Of a DNA stretch of 64,000 nt, positions 61,406 to 64,000 are shown piece after piece (the stretch's first letter is position 1; every line of letters begins with the position of its first letter). The stretch lies in assembly GCF_901709675.1 (NCBI RefSeq), contig NC_051090.1, positions 9,996,842 through 10,060,841 on the forward strand, given 5' to 3'. Made by a program: the position numbers and the translations under genes. The notes beneath the pieces were generated by a model. The model was given only the letters and a program-made list of their open reading frames with translations. It did no database searches and had not been told where the DNA came from. Source of the DNA: Syngnathus acus (lineage: Eukaryota; Chordata; Actinopteri; Syngnathiformes; Syngnathidae).

Positions 61406-62576
61406 AACTAGAAATGGGTCTGAGGAAACCACTTAAATAAAGAGACTACCAATTCAAGTTACGGTTTAAATATATCGACTCATACTAATTAAAGATTAAA
61501 AGATTAAAGATTAAAGTCCCAATGATCGTCACACACACACCTGGGTGTGGTGAAATTTGTCCTCTGCATTTAACCCATCCCCGTGTGATTTTAATCCATC
61601 CCCTGGGGGAGAGGGGAGCAGTGAGCAGCAGCGGTGCCGCGCTCGGGAATCAGTTGGTGATCTAACCCCCCAATTCCAACCCTTAATGCCACGTACCGCG
61701 ACCACCCAAACAACAACTATTAACAGTTTGGAATGATAATGCGTCACTGTGCTGTTTTCAACCTGTGCATCGGTTGCAGGTTTTCGTGTGTTCACGTAGG
61801 TTTTAGTGTCACGTGGTTCACGTTGACCCAATAGAATAACGATGAACTGAGCTCCTGATGGGAATAGCTTTTAATGACCAACAAAACGAATTAGTCATTC
61901 GCAAAAAACAATCCGATCTTTGGATACATTTCGGGACCGAAAGCACAATAGCTGTTTGATGAACATTTTGACGGAAAAAAAACCCCACCCAGCAAAAAAA
62001 AACACGCGGCCCACTTCGCCAAACTACTTCCTATTTCTTGCTGTGGCAAATTACATTAACCCTCGAACACCACCATCGCAGTGGAGGTGAATTGCGTTCC
62101 AATCCATGCCAGCATTTCTTAACACTCATTTGAGAAATTACGATCGTCTTTTGTTTCCCGATTTGTGTTGAATAAAAATCTGAAATTACAAATGTGAAAA
62201 TAACACACGGAAATCGGATCATTTCCCGCTCTCTCATACCAAAAGTACACGGACCAAGACATACAACGTTCAAAACTCACACACAAAATAGTTGCCCAAT
62301 CGATAGGTGACGCTGTTTGAAATAACGAGCGCCAACGTCGTGAATCATGTATCCATAATCCTGTGCGCCAACAATGTTTAAAGGAAAAGACACATTAATG
62401 AACACAAAATACTCGTTTAAACTGTCTATTTCGGTTGAGTCCTTCTAAGTATAGTAAATCTATGAACGTCTATTTTTTGTATTAGAAGGAATGGTTGCTG
62501 CAATTTCAGCGTGAGACCGCCTGTTAATTTGGTGAGACCAGCAATGGGGTGGCCCGTTTAGACCCGACTCAGTAGT
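61406..62576. other. U2-U5 divergent spacer, unit 3
   Basis: Same content as unit 2, including the 194-bp repeat. No additional gene. Confidence 0.65.
61490..61683. mobile_element. 194-bp repeat inserted in U2-U5 spacer (unit 3)
   Basis: The same insertion as at 57290-57483 with identical borders, so it entered before units 2 and 3 were duplicated or was spread by conversion. Confidence 0.75.
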
Positions 62577-62691
62577 TCACTCTTGTTTCTTTTCAGAACG
62601 TATAAATCTTTCGCCTTTTACTAAAGATTTCCGTGGGGAGGAACAACAAGAGTCTATCTCAATTTTTTGATGCTCTGCGAAAGCGGAGCTA
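62577..62691 (+). ncRNA. RNU5: U5 snRNA (unit 3)
   Basis: About 115 nt with a canonical Sm site AATTTTTTGA. The 3' hairpin GCTCTGC-GAAA-GCGGAGC is fully paired, unlike the A-A mismatch in units 1 and 2. By sequence it is the best-formed U5 copy in the window. Confidence 0.94.
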
Positions 62692-63159
62692 CCTAATGCT
62701 GTTAAAGCAAACATCAATCACGAACTGACCTACAATCAATTCAGCAGATTTACCTTACGTAATATAGTTACATTTTCGATATAATTGATTACCCATTAGA
62801 ATACTTAAATGTTACTTGATTTCGAGAAAAATATAAGGAACTGCATTTGGAGTAATTCTTTAGAAAGACAGACCTGTCAATTATGCTTTGAGGAGTGGAA
62901 AAAAAATGTTTTGGAGATACGGATGAACTCTTTAGAGAGACATCCAGCCGAGAAAAAGATATTGGTTCTAAGATCCTTTTAACAGTATAGTGTTAATGTA
63001 AGTTATAAACATTAAACTTTCCTTGTCACAGAGGAAGCTTGATGCTGTCATTTAGGTCGTAACAGCGACATACGTGTTAAACGTCGCAATTGAAACAATG
63101 CTCTAATTTACATGGTGGACAGTAATATCGCAGTTTGATTTTACATTTTAAAAAGAACT
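62692..63159. other. U5-U3 spacer, unit 3
   Basis: Convergent spacer, near-identical to units 1 and 2 apart from small indels. It keeps the empty site of the 4.5-kb element near 63156. No gene is seen. Confidence 0.65.
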
Positions 63160-63369
63160 ACTCTGATCATGTTCCTTCCCTCAATACTCCACAAGGAAAT
63201 AAAGAACGTTCATCAAAGGTGAAGGACATATGATAAATCATTATCCTACGCCAGCTTCACGCTCAGGAAGGAACATCAATTCTCATCATCGTAGTTAGCG
63301 AGACGGTCACTTTAGAAAAGCATTTCTCAAGTTAAGAACTATAGAAATGATCCCTGAAAGTATAGTCTT
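63160..63369 (-). ncRNA. SNORD3: U3 snoRNA (unit 4)
   Basis: A 210-nt U3 copy like those of units 2 and 3, with an intact 3' flank. Box B and box C are present and box D is CAGA. The U1 gene of this unit should start within about 40 bp beyond the window end, judged from unit 2 spacing. Confidence 0.91.
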
Positions 63370-64000
63370 GACTCCATCACCGGCGGCGGGGGGAAGTCAT
63401 CTGCGAGAGTACCATTTTTACCCGGAGAGAAACCTTTGTCCAAATTCACTACACCACGACTAGTAAAGGACTATGTGAGATTAGATTGAGCGTCGACGTC
63501 ATTGAAAATAACATCATGAGGCTTTTAAAAATGCCTATAGTAGCCAAACAATCAACTTTACATCGTAGACACGTTTCAGTTCATCCACCGGCCGTGAGCA
63601 CTGATGACGAATACTTTGTATTGTCCATCGATCCATTTTCTGTACCGCTTGTCCCCACGGGGGGTCGTGGGCGTGCTGGAGCCAATCCCAGCAGTCATCG
63701 GGCAGTAGGCGGGGGACACCTTGAAACGTTTGCCAGTCAAACGCAGGGCACACAGAGACGAAAAACCGTCCGCACTCGCACCTACGGGCAATTTGGAGCG
63801 CTCAATGGGCCCTATCATGCATGTTTTGGGGAAATGGAAGGAAACCAGAGTGGAGAACGTGCACAAGGTCAGGGAAGGGAGTTGGAACCGAACGCTATGA
63901 GCAGCAGAGCAAGCGTGGACTCACAACGACACGTTTAGAGTGTAAACGTTTCCATAGAATTGCCATCAAGTGGTGCGTTTTATATTTGGCTGCAACACAA
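63370..64000. other. U3-U1 spacer, unit 4 (cut by window end)
   Basis: U3 upstream region and SINE remnant, in the short-form variant without the 14-bp segment and without the MITE. No gene is seen. Confidence 0.7.

Larger units (their letters stand above)
43852..64000. repeat. Tandem U3-U1-U2-U5 snRNA gene array (about 3.9-4.2-kb unit)
   Basis: The unit order on plus is U3(-), SINE remnant, U1(-), spacer, U2(-), spacer, U5(+), spacer. U2 copies at 57205 and 61405 (5' ends) are 4200 bp apart. U3 5' ends at 55278, 59162 and 63369 are 3884 and 4207 bp apart; the difference is mostly a 304-bp MITE insertion (with its duplication) and a 14-bp indel. Units: 0 (43852-45588, damaged), 1 (45589-55067, damaged, with insertions), 2 (55069-58952), 3 (58953-63159) and 4 (63160 to the window end, cut). 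Spacers of different units are almost identical, indicating homogenisation. The right end of the array is not in view. Confidence 0.93.

Noticed and set aside
43852-64000. U4, U6, 5S rRNA, U7, U12 or tRNA genes in the array
   Set aside because: I looked for their conserved cores on both strands and saw none; only U1, U2, U3 and U5 are present.

Overview
The window looks like vertebrate nuclear DNA, most probably from a teleost fish. It has multi-exon genes with GT-AG introns, orthologues of well-known vertebrate proteins, a tRNA-derived SINE with a 12-bp target duplication, a CR1/L2/Rex-like LINE, and several TA-flanked and hAT-like MITEs. No species is assigned.

Left part (1-43 kb): three protein genes. 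PRDM5 (minus strand, 14 coding exons between 60 and 15755) is cut by the left window edge. The window holds the PR domain and most zinc fingers, about 542 codons, and the last fingers lie off the window. NDNF (minus strand, coding exons between 20484 and 23793, 570 codons) is complete and has a probable non-coding first exon near 28.4 kb. CPEB2 (plus strand, 10 coding exons 33304-39730, 701 codons) is complete. It includes an in-frame 24-nt microexon, two RRMs, a C-terminal ZZ-type zinc module and a long 3' UTR. NDNF and CPEB2 are head to head, with about 4.3 kb between their likely promoters. Introns and intergenic DNA hold simple repeats, MITEs and one full SINE.

Right part (43.85 kb to the window end): a tandem array of small nuclear RNA genes. 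One unit of about 3.9-4.2 kb carries U3 snoRNA (minus), U1 snRNA (minus), U2 snRNA (minus) and U5 snRNA (plus). Units 2 and 3 are complete. Unit 4 is cut by the window end. Units 0 and 1 at the left edge are damaged by truncation, an internal deletion junction, a 145-bp satellite and a LINE insertion. All four RNA genes have a PSE-like element ending in TGG about 43-45 bp upstream, as expected for SNAPc/RNA polymerase II small-RNA promoters. The array therefore puts RNAs for the spliceosome (U1, U2, U5) and for rRNA processing (U3) in one amplified unit.

Mobile DNA in the array can be dated relative to the units because neighbouring units preserve empty sites. A 4.5-kb TIR element sits exactly at the 3' end of one U3 gene with a TA duplication; its interior has grown into 17 copies of a 251-bp satellite with higher-order structure. 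A 296-bp hAT-like MITE with an 8-bp duplication occurs in one unit only. A 194-bp repeat is present in units 2 and 3 but absent from unit 1.
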